From NCBI GenBank assembly GCA_030824405.1, contig JAVBXV010000142.1, positions 1-38,589 of the forward strand: a DNA stretch of 38,589 nucleotides, written 5' to 3'. Under the pieces are notes generated by a model. It saw only the letters and a program-made list of their open reading frames with translations. It was not told where the DNA came from and did no database searches. Origin of the DNA: Anaerolineales bacterium. Lineage in GTDB: Bacteria; Chloroflexota; Anaerolineae; Anaerolineales; Villigracilaceae. This document shows positions 1 to 8,729 of this stretch, piece after piece; the stretch's first letter is position 1; the number at the start of each line of letters is the position of its first letter. Both the position numbers and the translations under genes were made by a program.

Positions 1-130
1 ACACTTCGTATACTAAAGTTAACAAATTTGCAAGGTTTTTGAAATCCTTTACAGTTGACAAAATCTGGCAGTTAGGGGCGAAATTCAAAACAAAGGGATT
101 GGATGATGTGGTTCTCCAGTAGAAAAAAGA

Positions 131-156
131 TGCCCGTTCAGGTATTTGCCCGTTCA
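131..156. repeat. 10-bp direct repeat TGCCCGTTCA (two copies)
   Basis: TGCCCGTTCA occurs at 131-140 and again at 147-156, 16 bp start to start. It lies in the leader of the polysaccharide locus, so it could be a regulator binding site. Two copies of a 10-mer are weak evidence, and the spacing is not a whole number of helical turns. Confidence 0.3.
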
Positions 157-410
157 AGTTGATGAAGTGTAAATAATTTCAAATAAGGCGAATTTTTTTT
201 ACCCAAATTTTTAAATAGATTTTTAAGTGGATGTTGATACGGATATATAAAAATAGATAGTAACCAGAAAATAAGCGGATTTTTTAAATTGCTTTCAAAA
301 AGGGGATCTTGTCATTACTGGTAGAAAATTAAATGGGGTGCGTATTTTTTTAGAATTCCTTACTCATACTGCTTCAGTCACGAAGGCTCGGGCTTTTTTG
401 CCAACAATGT

Positions 411-433
411 GGTCAGAATTTTGTAATTCTGCC
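411..433 (+). promoter_or_regulatory. stem-loop directly before the first ribosome binding site
   Basis: CAGAATT (414-420) pairs with AATTCTG (425-431) around a TTGT loop. GG/CC pairs extend the stem after a one-base bulge. The AGGAG ribosome site of the next gene begins at 434, immediately after the stem. In the mRNA this could modulate ribosome access. No uridine run follows, so it is not an intrinsic terminator. Confidence 0.35.
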
Positions 434-446
434 AGGAGCAAGAAGT

Positions 447-671
447 ATGGAAAGTATTGTGCAGCGATTTGCCAAAAAAATAAATATGTCTTTCGATGAG
501 TTTATTGGCGAAATGCGAAAACGCGGGTGCAGTGAACCGACTGCAGTAAAAATATGGAATGGCACTTACGATGAATTTGATGAATTCAAGGATAACGATA
601 TCTTTCTAAGTAACCTGCGAAAAGCAGCCAATGTATTACGGGTGTCGACTGGAATGCTATTGTCAAAATAA
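447..671 (+). CDS. small Cro/C1-like helix-turn-helix protein (putative)
   Basis: This 74-residue protein has AGGAG 8 nt before its ATG. The central and C-terminal part (EPTAVKIWNG, then LSNLRKAANVLRVSTGMLL) resembles small Xre/Cro-type DNA-binding proteins: a recognition-helix-like segment ending in a W-N-G turn, then a helix of the LRKIAxALxV type. The match is by eye only. The linker between these parts is acidic (YDEFDEFKDND), which is longer than usual for the fold. The gene stands alone at the head of the polysaccharide locus, 84 bp before the Wzz/BY-kinase-like gene, so it may be a local regulator. It could also be an unrelated small protein. Confidence 0.6.
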   Translation: MESIVQRFAKKINMSFDEFIGEMRKRGCSEPTAVKIWNGTYDEFDEFKDNDIFLSNLRKAANVLRVSTGMLLSK

Positions 672-755
672 ATATTCAAGATGGTACTTTCCGTGGAGTC
701 ACTTGTATTTTTCACTTTCTGAAGAGAATTTCTCAAACAGGCAAGGAAGGCATAA

Positions 756-2261
756 ATGGAACTTAGAGATTACCTCAACATTATTCTGCGCAGAAAATGG
801 ACGATCCTATTAACAGTAATCATCACAATGATCGTTGTTGTGATCGGTACCCAATTGCAGACACCCATGTACCAGGCATCAACGACTTTGCGGGTTGCTG
901 TATCTGCTGGCGGTCCACAAAACTCTGCTGTGTACACATACAACGAACAGCTTATGAATACCTACGCTGAGATCGCGACCAGCAGGCCGGTCATGGAAGA
1001 ACTGACGACCCGCCTTCAGATAAGCGAATTGCCGCTTATTAAAGCAGAGGTAATTCCAAATACCGAGTTGATCATCATTACTGCTGAAGACACAGATCCG
1101 AAGCTGGCAATGACGGTCAGTAATACTTTGGCTGATATTCTGATCATTCAAAGTGATCAACTTTATATGGGCGGGGCGAGAACTTCACAGGAAATCCTCG
1201 AAGAGCAGCTTGCTCAGGCTCAACTTGATGTTGAAAAAACACGACAGGACTATAAAAAACTTGTTGTTCAAACGCCTGCAGCTCCGAATGAAGTTGATGT
1301 TGCTGGACAATTATTCCTGTTAAAACAGAATAATTACGCCGCGTTGCTTTCTCAATACAACCAGGCTATGTTCCGTGAAGAAATACAAGCCAGCATGATC
1401 ACCATGGTGGAACCCGCAATTGTGCCTGATGTTCCCTCGTCTCCACGCACTGTGTTGAATTATGGCCTGGGGTTGGTCGTTGGGCTGCTCGGAGGTTTGG
1501 GGCTCGCTTTTATTTTCGAGAATTTGGACACCAACCTTTACACCACGCGGGATATCGAATCCGCCACAAAGTTAAGCGCTTTTGCAAATATTCCCAACGC
1601 GAACAGGAAGCAGTTAATCGTCTCTAATAACGGTTCCTCTCCAATTGCAAAGGCTTTTCAGAATTTCGCCTCAAATATTTATCTGGATAACGGCCAGAAG
1701 TTAAAGAAGGTACTGCTGGTTACCAGTGCTGAGCCAGGACAGGGCACTTCAACAGTCGTCACTAATTTGGCGTATTCATTATCTGTATATGGGAAAAATG
1801 TTATTGCGGTCGACTGTAATGTGTATTCGCCAACATTACACACCTTGTTTGGTTTGCCGAATGAATACGGTTTAACAGATGTGTTGGAAAAGAAATTGGA
1901 TCTGAAAAAAGCCATCCAGAAGAGTTCATATGAAGGCTTGAGCATCCTCAGCAGTGGGGCGCTCCCCGAACACCCATCCAGAATGCTGGGTACGCCTCAG
2001 ATGGACGAGTTGATCCATACTTTGAGCCAACAATTCGACTACATACTACTGGATACCCCAGCCTACCCATCCATGGCTGGCATGCCTGCTCTTGTTCAGA
2101 ATGCCGATGGCTTGATCCTCGTGGTGCGAAGAGCTCATGCTCAACGCGAAACAGTTCAATCCGTTGACAGGTTCCTGTCTGGAATTCAAGATAAATTCGT
2201 TGGTCTCGTTGTCAACCAGGCAGAGGATGCTAATAGCAAATATTTTTATCAGTATAAATAA
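756..2261 (+). CDS. Wzz chain-length / BY-kinase-like protein with degenerate Walker A
   Basis: This 501-residue protein has the layout of a one-piece polysaccharide co-polymerase. It has an N-terminal Wzz domain with a first membrane helix (about residues 17-34), an extracytoplasmic region, a PxxP-like segment before a second membrane helix (about 230-255), and a cytoplasmic BY-kinase (CpsD/Wzc) domain from about 318. Such proteins control chain length by cycles of tyrosine phosphorylation. The ATP site is altered. Walker A reads EPGQGTST, with Thr331 where the family has the essential Lys. Walker A' keeps Asp353, but the second acidic residue is Asn355. Walker B keeps Asp433. A tyrosine cluster at the C-terminus (Y496, Y498, Y500) is retained. 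It may therefore be a pseudokinase. The ribosome site AAGGAAGG stands 5 nt before the ATG. No Wzb-type phosphatase gene is present in the window. Confidence 0.85.
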   Translation: MELRDYLNIILRRKWTILLTVIITMIVVVIGTQLQTPMYQASTTLRVAVSAGGPQNSAVYTYNEQLMNTYAEIATSRPVMEELTTRLQISELPLIKAEVIPNTELIIITAEDTDPKLAMTVSNTLADILIIQSDQLYMGGARTSQEILEEQLAQAQLDVEKTRQDYKKLVVQTPAAPNEVDVAGQLFLLKQNNYAALLSQYNQAMFREEIQASMITMVEPAIVPDVPSSPRTVLNYGLGLVVGLLGGLGLAFIFENLDTNLYTTRDIESATKLSAFANIPNANRKQLIVSNNGSSPIAKAFQNFASNIYLDNGQKLKKVLLVTSAEPGQGTSTVVTNLAYSLSVYGKNVIAVDCNVYSPTLHTLFGLPNEYGLTDVLEKKLDLKKAIQKSSYEGLSILSSGALPEHPSRMLGTPQMDELIHTLSQQFDYILLDTPAYPSMAGMPALVQNADGLILVVRRAHAQRETVQSVDRFLSGIQDKFVGLVVNQAEDANSKYFYQYK

Positions 2262-2353
2262 TACTGGTTCTAATCACAAATTCGGATGACGAGGAAGTTT
2301 TCTCTATTTGGCAACTCGGAATATTTGCCGCCGTGGTTGATCGGGAGGTGCGC

Positions 2354-3103
2354 ATGGAAGAAGAAGCCAGTTTGAGTTGGGTCAGAAAATATGATCCGAA
2401 CGCTTTATGCCTTGTGTCGAAAAACAAGGGTGTCTATTACCGCGTAAAGCGTATTGTTGACATTGTGGTAGCTTCTTTCCTATTAATAATACTTTCTCCT
2501 TTAATGCTATTAACCGCCATCTTGATCTATCTCTACTCACCGGGTCCGTTATTTTTTGTGCAGGAACGGGTGGGCGCAAAGAGATTGCAGTATGGAGATT
2601 ATTCATACTGGAAACGAGTGAACTTTCGCTGCTACAAATTCAGGACAATGAAAGTCAACGCGGATCCTTCCATTCACAAGGCTTATATCAAGGCGTTGAT
2701 CAATAATGACGAGGCGCAGATGACCGCCTTGCAAGGCGCGCCAACTCAACCGCGTAAGTTGGTTAATGATGCGAGGGTGATAAGCCCGGGTAAGTTTTTA
2801 CGTAAATTAAGTCTTGATGAATTGCCTCAATTTTGGAATGTGCTGCGCGGCGATATGAGTCTGGTCGGACCCCGCCCGGCGATTCCCTACGAGGTGGAAA
2901 TGTACAAACCCTGGCACTTGCGTCGTTTGGAAGTTCAACCTGGCATCACTGGCCTGCAGCAAGTTACAGCGCGTAATACCATTGATTTTGACCAGCAGGT
3001 TCTGCTCGATATTGAATATATTACTAACCAGTCGCTATGGCTTGATCTAAAGATCATATTGAAAACCCCGTTGACTGTTATTTCGACAACAGGGGCTTAT
3101 TAA
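2354..3103 (+). CDS. initiating phosphoglycosyl transferase (bacterial sugar transferase family)
   Basis: This 249-residue enzyme would transfer the first sugar-1-phosphate from a nucleotide sugar to undecaprenyl phosphate at the inner face of the membrane, starting the repeat unit. After a cytoplasmic N-terminus there is one hydrophobic (re-entrant) segment (about residues 30-55) followed by SPGPLFFVQERVG. The family motifs KFRTM, the catalytic Asp-Glu pair in LSLDELPQFWNVLRG, SLVGPRPA and QPGITGLQQV all follow in order. A segment of about 45 residues between KFRTM and the DE motif is longer than in minimal PglC-type enzymes. I chose the ATG at 2354 because GGGAGG lies 5 nt before it. An in-frame upstream start at 2333 has no such site. 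Confidence 0.92.
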   Translation: MEEEASLSWVRKYDPNALCLVSKNKGVYYRVKRIVDIVVASFLLIILSPLMLLTAILIYLYSPGPLFFVQERVGAKRLQYGDYSYWKRVNFRCYKFRTMKVNADPSIHKAYIKALINNDEAQMTALQGAPTQPRKLVNDARVISPGKFLRKLSLDELPQFWNVLRGDMSLVGPRPAIPYEVEMYKPWHLRRLEVQPGITGLQQVTARNTIDFDQQVLLDIEYITNQSLWLDLKIILKTPLTVISTTGAY

Positions 3104-3126
3104 CACAACCATTTGAGGAGGCTATC

Positions 3127-4146
3127 ATGGGCGCAATAAAAGTAGGCATAATCGGGTTTGGCTACTGGGGACCTAACCTGACTCGAAATTTCTCGGAACT
3201 CCCCGGTTCAGAACTGGTTGCCATCGCAGATTTGAAAGAAGAGCGATTAAAACAGGCTCAAGCAAAATATCCGCACGTTGTTGCCAAACAGGAATATCGT
3301 GAGCTTTTCGATCTGGGACTGGATGCTGTTGTTATATCCACTCCCCCTGTAACCCATTACCAAATTGCCAAAGAGTGCCTGGAGCACGGCCTGAATGTGC
3401 TTGTCGAAAAGCCGATCACACTCAAGAGTGAAGATGCTGAAGAGCTTATCGAATTGGCTGCTGCGAAGGGGGTAACCTTGATGGTGGGGCATACCTTCGA
3501 ATACAACTCGGCTGTGCATGCATTGAAGGAATATATTGATCGTGGAGAACTTGGGGAGATCTATTACCTGGATGCTGCACGCTTAAATCTGGGTTTGTTT
3601 CAACCGAATTCCAATGTGATGTGGGACCTGGCCCCGCATGATATTTCCATTCTCCTTTATTTGCTTGGGAAGAAACCCATCTCGGTCAGCGCTCATGGCA
3701 TGCCTTGTGTCTATGATGGGATCTTTGATGTTGCCTACCTGGACCTGATCTTCCCAGATAAGATTTCGGCTCATATTCACGTGAGTTGGCTTGACCCGTG
3801 CAAAGTGAGGCGCATTACGGTCGTTGGCAGCAAGAAAATGGCGGTGTACAACGATATCGAAAGCGAGAACAAGATCAAAATTTACGACAAGGGGGTTAAT
3901 CCGCCTGCTTATACCAATGGAAGCTTTGGCGATTTTCAATGCAGCTATCACTCCGGCGACATTACCATCCCGAATATTCGTTTTTCTGAGCCGTTGCGGC
4001 AGGAATGCCAGCATTTCATCGATAGTATTGTGAACCATACCGAACCACGTAGTTCCGGGCGTGATGGTTTACAGGTGATAAAGATCCTTGAGGCGGCTCA
4101 ACATTCAATGTGCAATGGACAAACTTATGAGGTGATCACATGGTAA
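3127..4146 (+). CDS. Gfo/Idh/MocA family oxidoreductase (WbpB/WlbA-like)
   Basis: This 339-residue NAD-dependent sugar oxidoreductase has an N-terminal Rossmann fold with [12 protein letters not shown] and the family motif VEKPIT near residue 98. The C-terminal half is the sugar-binding alpha/beta domain. The two following genes are a hexapeptide acetyltransferase and a DegT aminotransferase. This trio matches WbpB-WbpD-WbpE / WlbA-WlbB-WlbC, where this enzyme oxidises C3 of UDP-GlcNAc-uronic acid before transamination. The substrate here is inferred from that context. GAGGAGG stands 6 nt before the ATG, and the gene overlaps the next one by 7 nt, suggesting translational coupling. Confidence 0.88.
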   Translation: MGAIKVGIIGFGYWGPNLTRNFSELPGSELVAIADLKEERLKQAQAKYPHVVAKQEYRELFDLGLDAVVISTPPVTHYQIAKECLEHGLNVLVEKPITLKSEDAEELIELAAAKGVTLMVGHTFEYNSAVHALKEYIDRGELGEIYYLDAARLNLGLFQPNSNVMWDLAPHDISILLYLLGKKPISVSAHGMPCVYDGIFDVAYLDLIFPDKISAHIHVSWLDPCKVRRITVVGSKKMAVYNDIESENKIKIYDKGVNPPAYTNGSFGDFQCSYHSGDITIPNIRFSEPLRQECQHFIDSIVNHTEPRSSGRDGLQVIKILEAAQHSMCNGQTYEVITW

Positions 4147-4631
4147 CCGCTGATTTTGCTCGTATTGCTCCAGATGTAAAGCTCGGACGAGATGTCAAGA
4201 TCTTCGCCTTTGTCAACCTGTATGGGTGCGAGATCGGAAGCGAAAGTAAAGTGGGGGCGTTTGTCGAGATCCAAAAAGGCGCGAAGATCGGCTGTCATGT
4301 AAAAATTTCCAGTCATACCTTCATTTGTGAGGGTGTCACTATTGAGGATGAGGTATTCATCGGTCATGGGGTTATGTTCATTAATGATAAATATCCCCGC
4401 GCCGCCACATCCACGGGACAACTCCAGACTGAGGCTGATTGGGCAATTACACCTACGCTGATCAAGCGTGGAGCATCCATTGGAAGTAATGCCACAATTC
4501 TGTGCGGTGTGACTGTTGGCGAAGGGGCGCTTGTAGGAGCGGGCAGTGTGGTCACACATGATGTGCCGGCGGGCGCAGTAGTGGCGGGCAATCCTGCCCA
4601 CATAATCACGATCAAAGAATCGTACAAGTGA
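4140..4631 (+). CDS. left-handed beta-helix N-acetyltransferase (WbpD/WlbB-like)
   Basis: This 163-residue protein is built of hexapeptide repeats ([46 protein letters not shown]), the signature of trimeric LbH acyltransferases using acetyl-CoA. The segment [10 protein letters not shown] and the loop before [12 protein letters not shown] are typical of the enzymes that acetylate a 3-amino group on UDP-2-acetamido-3-amino uronic acids. Its place between an oxidoreductase and a DegT aminotransferase supports that role. The start overlaps the end of the previous gene, with GAGGTG upstream. Another sugar acceptor is possible. Confidence 0.88.
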   Translation: MVTADFARIAPDVKLGRDVKIFAFVNLYGCEIGSESKVGAFVEIQKGAKIGCHVKISSHTFICEGVTIEDEVFIGHGVMFINDKYPRAATSTGQLQTEADWAITPTLIKRGASIGSNATILCGVTVGEGALVGAGSVVTHDVPAGAVVAGNPAHIITIKESYK

Positions 4632-4637
4632 GGAGCC

Positions 4638-5747
4638 ATGAATATTCCGTTGATAGATTTGACTACGCAATATAAGAACCTGCGCACTGAGATCAATGCT
4701 GCCATTCAGGCTGTGCTGGACCGGGGTGATTTTATCCTCGGGCAGGATGTAACAAAACTGGAAGAAGAGTTTGCCGCCTACTGCGGTACGAAATACGCTG
4801 TCGGCCTGGATAGCGGACTCTCTGCCCTTGAATTGAGCCTGCGGGCTTTTGACATTGGCTCTGGGCATGAGGTGATTCTCCCTGCTCATACGTTCACAGC
4901 CACTGCTGCTGCAATCACTTTTTCGGGGGCCACTCCCGTTTTTGTGGATGTTGATCCTGAAACCATGACCATCGATGTTAAAAAGATCGAGGTGGCAATT
5001 ACTCCCCGCACCAAAGCCATTCTTCCTGTTCATTTGTATGGCTTGCCAGCAGATATGCATGCGATCTCTGCCATTGCGAAGAAACATAATCTGGTTGTGG
5101 TTGAAGATGCCTGTCAGGGACATGGCGCATACTATAAAGGCCAGCGAGCTGGCGCTTTGGGAGATGCAGCAGGCTTCAGTTTTTACCCGACCAAAAACCT
5201 TGGGGCATACGGCGATGCAGGCATGGTTACTACGAATGATGCCAAAGTTGCCGAGACGATCCGTGCATTACGCAACTGCGGACAGCGGGTGAAGAATGTC
5301 CATGAACTCGCTCCATTCAATCATCGCCTTGACAGCATACAGGCCGCGATTCTGCGCGTCAAACTTAAATACCTTGATGAGTGGATCGCTTCGCGCCGCA
5401 GACTGGCTTCGCTGTACAACAAATTGCTGAGTGGCTCAGATCTTGTGCTGCCTGCAGAATTGCCTGACTATCAGCATGTATACCATTTGTATGTGATCCG
5501 CTCAAAAAATAGGGATGCCCTGCAGTCCTATTTGAAGGATCATGGTGTTGGTACGGCCATTCATTATCCAACCCCTGTTCACCTGCAGCCATTCTACACA
5601 AAGGGTGAAGACAAACACGGACAGTTCCCCGTTGCGGAGCAGGCATGCAACGAAATTTTGTCCCTGCCCATGTATCCTGAATTGACCGAAGAACAAGTGG
5701 AAATTGTGGCTTCGGAGATCACGGGAATGATGGTATCCGCAGTTTGA
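4638..5747 (+). CDS. DegT/DnrJ/EryC1 aminotransferase (WbpE/WlbC-like)
   Basis: This 369-residue PLP enzyme would transaminate a nucleotide-linked keto sugar, usually with glutamate as donor. PLP-fold landmarks include [36 protein letters not shown] and the Schiff-base lysine in [18 protein letters not shown]. The C-terminal half holds the typical [23 protein letters not shown] and [14 protein letters not shown]. Length fits the family. With the two upstream genes it could complete synthesis of UDP-2,3-diacetamido-2,3-dideoxy uronic acid, making the 3-keto to 3-amino step. GAGGAG lies 4 nt before the ATG. A gap of 116 bp follows, the largest in this part of the locus. Confidence 0.92.
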   Translation: MNIPLIDLTTQYKNLRTEINAAIQAVLDRGDFILGQDVTKLEEEFAAYCGTKYAVGLDSGLSALELSLRAFDIGSGHEVILPAHTFTATAAAITFSGATPVFVDVDPETMTIDVKKIEVAITPRTKAILPVHLYGLPADMHAISAIAKKHNLVVVEDACQGHGAYYKGQRAGALGDAAGFSFYPTKNLGAYGDAGMVTTNDAKVAETIRALRNCGQRVKNVHELAPFNHRLDSIQAAILRVKLKYLDEWIASRRRLASLYNKLLSGSDLVLPAELPDYQHVYHLYVIRSKNRDALQSYLKDHGVGTAIHYPTPVHLQPFYTKGEDKHGQFPVAEQACNEILSLPMYPELTEEQVEIVASEITGMMVSAV

Positions 5748-5763
5748 GAAACCAGTATAAAAA

Positions 5764-5802
5764 TATGGGGCTGTTGTGCCGCTTCGACATGACCGCCCCA
5801 TA
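5764..5802 (+). other. possible stem-loop in the gap after the DegT gene
   Basis: TATGGGGC (5764-5771) and GCCCCATA (5795-5802) form a perfect 8-bp stem around a 23-nt loop. It is in the widest gap (5748-5863) of the otherwise close-packed genes. No T-run follows the stem, so it is not a standard terminator. It might be an mRNA stability or processing element, or chance. Confidence 0.3.
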
Positions 5803-5863
5803 AATTCTAAATTCGTGAGCTTATGATTTTGCGCTGCAAACCATTGAAATGGAGACTGGTTTC

Positions 5864-7345
5864 ATGTCTGCGATCTTTGCGAAACGGCTACCAAATCTAG
5901 TCCCATTTACTTTAGCCATTCTGGCGGGCCTCTTGATTGGAGGAATGGTTCTGCTTGGATTGCCGCTGAAATGGATGGCTGCCATTGTGTTGGTGATGGG
6001 GGTCGTCATTATCATGGCAATAGTTCACGATGTTGAACCCGTTTTACTTTTTGGACTGGCCTTTATCATTCCCTTGCATATTGGCACTGGTCTGCCGCCG
6101 ATCATTTCCCGCTTCGATCATATCGGACAGTGGATGTCTTTCGATATTCAGTTGGTCGACATCCTGGCCCTTTTACTCCTCATATGTCGTTTGGTGCGAT
6201 TGGCAGATCATCAGACTGAGATCCATTTTTACCCTTTGATCACCATTCCAGCTATCGCCTGGCTTTTGGCTGGCGCACTATCAGCATTAAGCGCCAGGGA
6301 AATGGATCTTGTGTGGATTCAAATGGGCGAAACGGCCAAACTTTTTTTGCTTTACATTGTCGTAGCCAATAGTATTCGAACCAAAACTGATATCAAGTGG
6401 TTGGTGTGGGCACTGCTTCTGGGGTTGCTGTTTCAAGGAGTGTTGGGGACCTATCAGGGAATCTTTGGACGACCTCTTGGCCTGTCCTTCCTTGGTGAAC
6501 CGTCTCAATTGTATTTTGGAAGATCCCTGGGGACTGTTGGACACCCAAATAGTTATGCTGCGTACATGGCTACCACGCTGCCAATAGCATTTGCTGTGCT
6601 ATTTCTAAATGTTCGATGGTTCTATAAAGCTTTAATTGGCATCATACTTTGTTTCGGCGCTTTGGGATTATTGTTCAGCCTCTCGCGAAGCGGCTGGCTT
6701 GGTTTTGTAGTTGCTTCAATTGCAATTATTGTGTTTGCTATTTATAGGCGACGCCAGAACTTTCATATTAATTTTGGGATGGCAGGCTCGCTTATTTTTC
6801 TCCTTCTCTTGCTGGCGCTTGTTCAACGAGAATTGATCATAGACCGCCTAACCTCCAGCCAGGCAAGTGCATCAGCGTACAGCCGAGTCACAATGGCTCA
6901 GGGTGCAATTGCCATGATCCAGGATTATCCAGTTATAGGCGTGGGGGCGAATAATTACTCTTTGTATATGCCAAAATATGATCCATTTGATTTCAAAAGG
7001 GAAAATCAAATTGTGATCGTCCATAATGTCTATCTGCTTACCGCCGCTGAAACGGGACTTATCGGGTTGGCCGCCTTTTTGTGGTTTCTGGCGAGTTTGT
7101 TCATCCAGTCCATGCGAGTTACCAACCGTGCGGCGGATGATATTGTATGGTTGGCGGGTGTTGGAGTTTTTTCCGCCTTCGCGGCATTGTCTGTGCATGG
7201 CCTTGTAGAGTATGACATGCTCGCCAATGTGATTGTATTCAGATCATTCTGGCTGTTTGCTGCGATCATGGCTGGCTTAAGTGAAAACCTGAAACGTGAA
7301 CGAAGCGATCTTTCGCAAGTTGAGAGTGGGGGATTGCATGCTTGA
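5864..7345 (+). CDS. O-antigen ligase / Wzy-type polymerase family membrane protein
   Basis: This roughly 493-residue, strongly hydrophobic protein has about a dozen predicted membrane helices. The Wzy_C-type signature is visible: GTVGHPNSYAAYMATTLPIA, then FSLSRSGWLGFVVA, and a large external loop with PVIGVGANNYSLYMPKYDP. Enzymes of this family either polymerise lipid-linked repeat units or ligate a glycan to an acceptor on the outer face. With a flippase and a chain-length protein in the same locus, polymerase (Wzy) is the likelier role. The ATG at 5864 has GGAG 9 nt upstream. An in-frame ATG at 5849 has no ribosome site. Its end overlaps the flippase gene by 8 nt. Confidence 0.88.
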   Translation: MSAIFAKRLPNLVPFTLAILAGLLIGGMVLLGLPLKWMAAIVLVMGVVIIMAIVHDVEPVLLFGLAFIIPLHIGTGLPPIISRFDHIGQWMSFDIQLVDILALLLLICRLVRLADHQTEIHFYPLITIPAIAWLLAGALSALSAREMDLVWIQMGETAKLFLLYIVVANSIRTKTDIKWLVWALLLGLLFQGVLGTYQGIFGRPLGLSFLGEPSQLYFGRSLGTVGHPNSYAAYMATTLPIAFAVLFLNVRWFYKALIGIILCFGALGLLFSLSRSGWLGFVVASIAIIVFAIYRRRQNFHINFGMAGSLIFLLLLLALVQRELIIDRLTSSQASASAYSRVTMAQGAIAMIQDYPVIGVGANNYSLYMPKYDPFDFKRENQIVIVHNVYLLTAAETGLIGLAAFLWFLASLFIQSMRVTNRAADDIVWLAGVGVFSAFAALSVHGLVEYDMLANVIVFRSFWLFAAIMAGLSENLKRERSDLSQVESGGLHA

Positions 7346-8729
7346 ATCTTTTTCAAAATTTCTACCTTCTTCCGTCCTGCGGTTGATCAACCAGCGTTCT
7401 GGTTTTCGAAAGATCATCATCAATACAGGTTGGTTGTTTGCAGATCAAGGGTTGACGATGGTGGTCGGTTTTTTGGTGGGAGCCTGGGTGGCTCGCTACC
7501 TTGGACCAGCACAGTACGGTATCTATAATTACGCGCTCGCCATTGTTGCATTATTCTCGCCTTTGGTGGCATTGGGGTTAAAAGACATCGTTATCCGCGA
7601 TATTGTCCGCAAACCAGAGGACAAAGACGAACTACTGGGCGCCGCATTTGGCCTCAAGTTTGCAGGGAGTTTGCTGGCACTGGGATTGGCAATTGGGATC
7701 GGCCAGATCACCCAGCCAGATGATGCGCTCACACGCTTCCTTATTGCCATTATGGCTGGGCAATTTGTTTTCGCGGCACTTAATGAAACTCTGGATTGTT
7801 GGTTTCAATCACAGGTTCAGGCAAAGTACACCGTCTGGGCCAAGAACATCGGCGCGCTCCTTATTGCGGCAGTCAAGATCGGTCTCATTCTATACAAGGC
7901 GCCTCTTATTGCTTTCGCGTGGGCGGCTTTGTGTCAGGTGTTTATATTCACGATCGTATTGGCTGCATTCCATCGCGCCAGTCAACAGAGATTGGCTGCC
8001 TGGCAGCTCAGCTTTCTCCGTGCGAAGAGTTTGCTCGCCAATAGCTGGCCTTTGATCTTGTCTGATCTGGCGATCATGATCTATCTGAGAATTGGGCAGG
8101 TGATGCTGGGAAACATGGCTGATAAGGAAGCGCTGGGACTTTATTCAGCCGCCACTCGGCTTTCTGAGCTTTGGTATTTCATTCCCATGGCTATTTCCTC
8201 ATCTGTTTTCCCTGCAATTATCCGTTCTCGTGAAACGCAAAGCAAAAAAAATTATTATGGGCGCATGCAGGTCTTTTACGATGTCATGTCTTTGACCGCT
8301 TATTGTATTGTGATCCCGCTTGTACTCCTGGGCCCAACATTGGTCAACATATTATTTGGTGCCGAATATGCCCAGGCAGGGCTCATCTTGCGAGTTCACG
8401 CATGGTCATTCTTGTTTGTATCGCTTGGCGTTGCACGCAGCAGGTGGCTGATCGGTGAGAATATGATCCGCTTTGATATGTTCGCCACGATATTGGGGGC
8501 CGTTGTAAATATTGTGATGAACTACTTCCTGATTCCACGCTATGGGGGCATGGGAACAGCCTGGGCGGCTCTGATTTCGTATGCGGTCTCTGGCTATGTG
8601 TCAGGTGCGCTGGCCATGGGGGTCAGGCCAGCTTTGAAACAGCAGAGCCTTTCATTATTAGTACCGTTTCGATTGCCGTCTTTTATACATTCTGTTCAAG
8701 AGTTGCTCAACCGCAGGGAGGGAGAATAA
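7338..8729 (+). CDS. Wzx-type oligosaccharide flippase (MOP superfamily)
   Basis: This 463-residue membrane protein has about 12-14 predicted helices. The N-terminal region (NTGWLFADQGLTMVVGFLVGAWVARYLGPAQYGIYNYA) is the standard opening of Wzx/RfbX polysaccharide transporters of the MATE-like MOP superfamily. It would move the lipid-linked repeat unit across the cytoplasmic membrane to the polymerase encoded just upstream. The ATG at 7338 has GGGGGA upstream and overlaps the preceding gene. An in-frame ATG at 7296 lies inside the previous gene without a ribosome site. The next ATG follows the stop codon directly. Confidence 0.93.
   Translation: MLESFSKFLPSSVLRLINQRSGFRKIIINTGWLFADQGLTMVVGFLVGAWVARYLGPAQYGIYNYALAIVALFSPLVALGLKDIVIRDIVRKPEDKDELLGAAFGLKFAGSLLALGLAIGIGQITQPDDALTRFLIAIMAGQFVFAALNETLDCWFQSQVQAKYTVWAKNIGALLIAAVKIGLILYKAPLIAFAWAALCQVFIFTIVLAAFHRASQQRLAAWQLSFLRAKSLLANSWPLILSDLAIMIYLRIGQVMLGNMADKEALGLYSAATRLSELWYFIPMAISSSVFPAIIRSRETQSKKNYYGRMQVFYDVMSLTAYCIVIPLVLLGPTLVNILFGAEYAQAGLILRVHAWSFLFVSLGVARSRWLIGENMIRFDMFATILGAVVNIVMNYFLIPRYGGMGTAWAALISYAVSGYVSGALAMGVRPALKQQSLSLLVPFRLPSFIHSVQELLNRREGE

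Larger units (their letters stand above)
1..446. other. AT-rich leader region upstream of the polysaccharide locus
   Basis: No credible coding frame was seen in this stretch. It is rich in A and T runs and probably holds the promoter and untranslated leader of the locus that follows. I looked for the ops/JUMPstart element and for the conserved cores of a cyclic-di-GMP riboswitch and found neither. A short direct repeat and a stem-loop next to the first ribosome site are listed separately. No convincing -35/-10 pair could be fixed by eye. Confidence 0.5.

Noticed and set aside
1-446. Search for ops/JUMPstart or a second cyclic-di-GMP aptamer before the polysaccharide locus
   Set aside because: Neither GGCGGTAG nor the GCAAACC...ACGCAAAGCC core is present on the plus strand. 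The same negative result applies to 28262-28543 on the minus strand before the short beta-helix gene.
631-813. 60-codon plus-strand frame between the HTH-like and BY-kinase-like genes
   Set aside because: It overlaps both genes in another frame and has no ribosome site.
4125-5123. 332-codon open frame on the minus strand opposite the acetyltransferase and DegT genes
   Set aside because: It lies fully opposite two well-supported genes. Its product has no recognisable motif and a composition typical of antisense reading.
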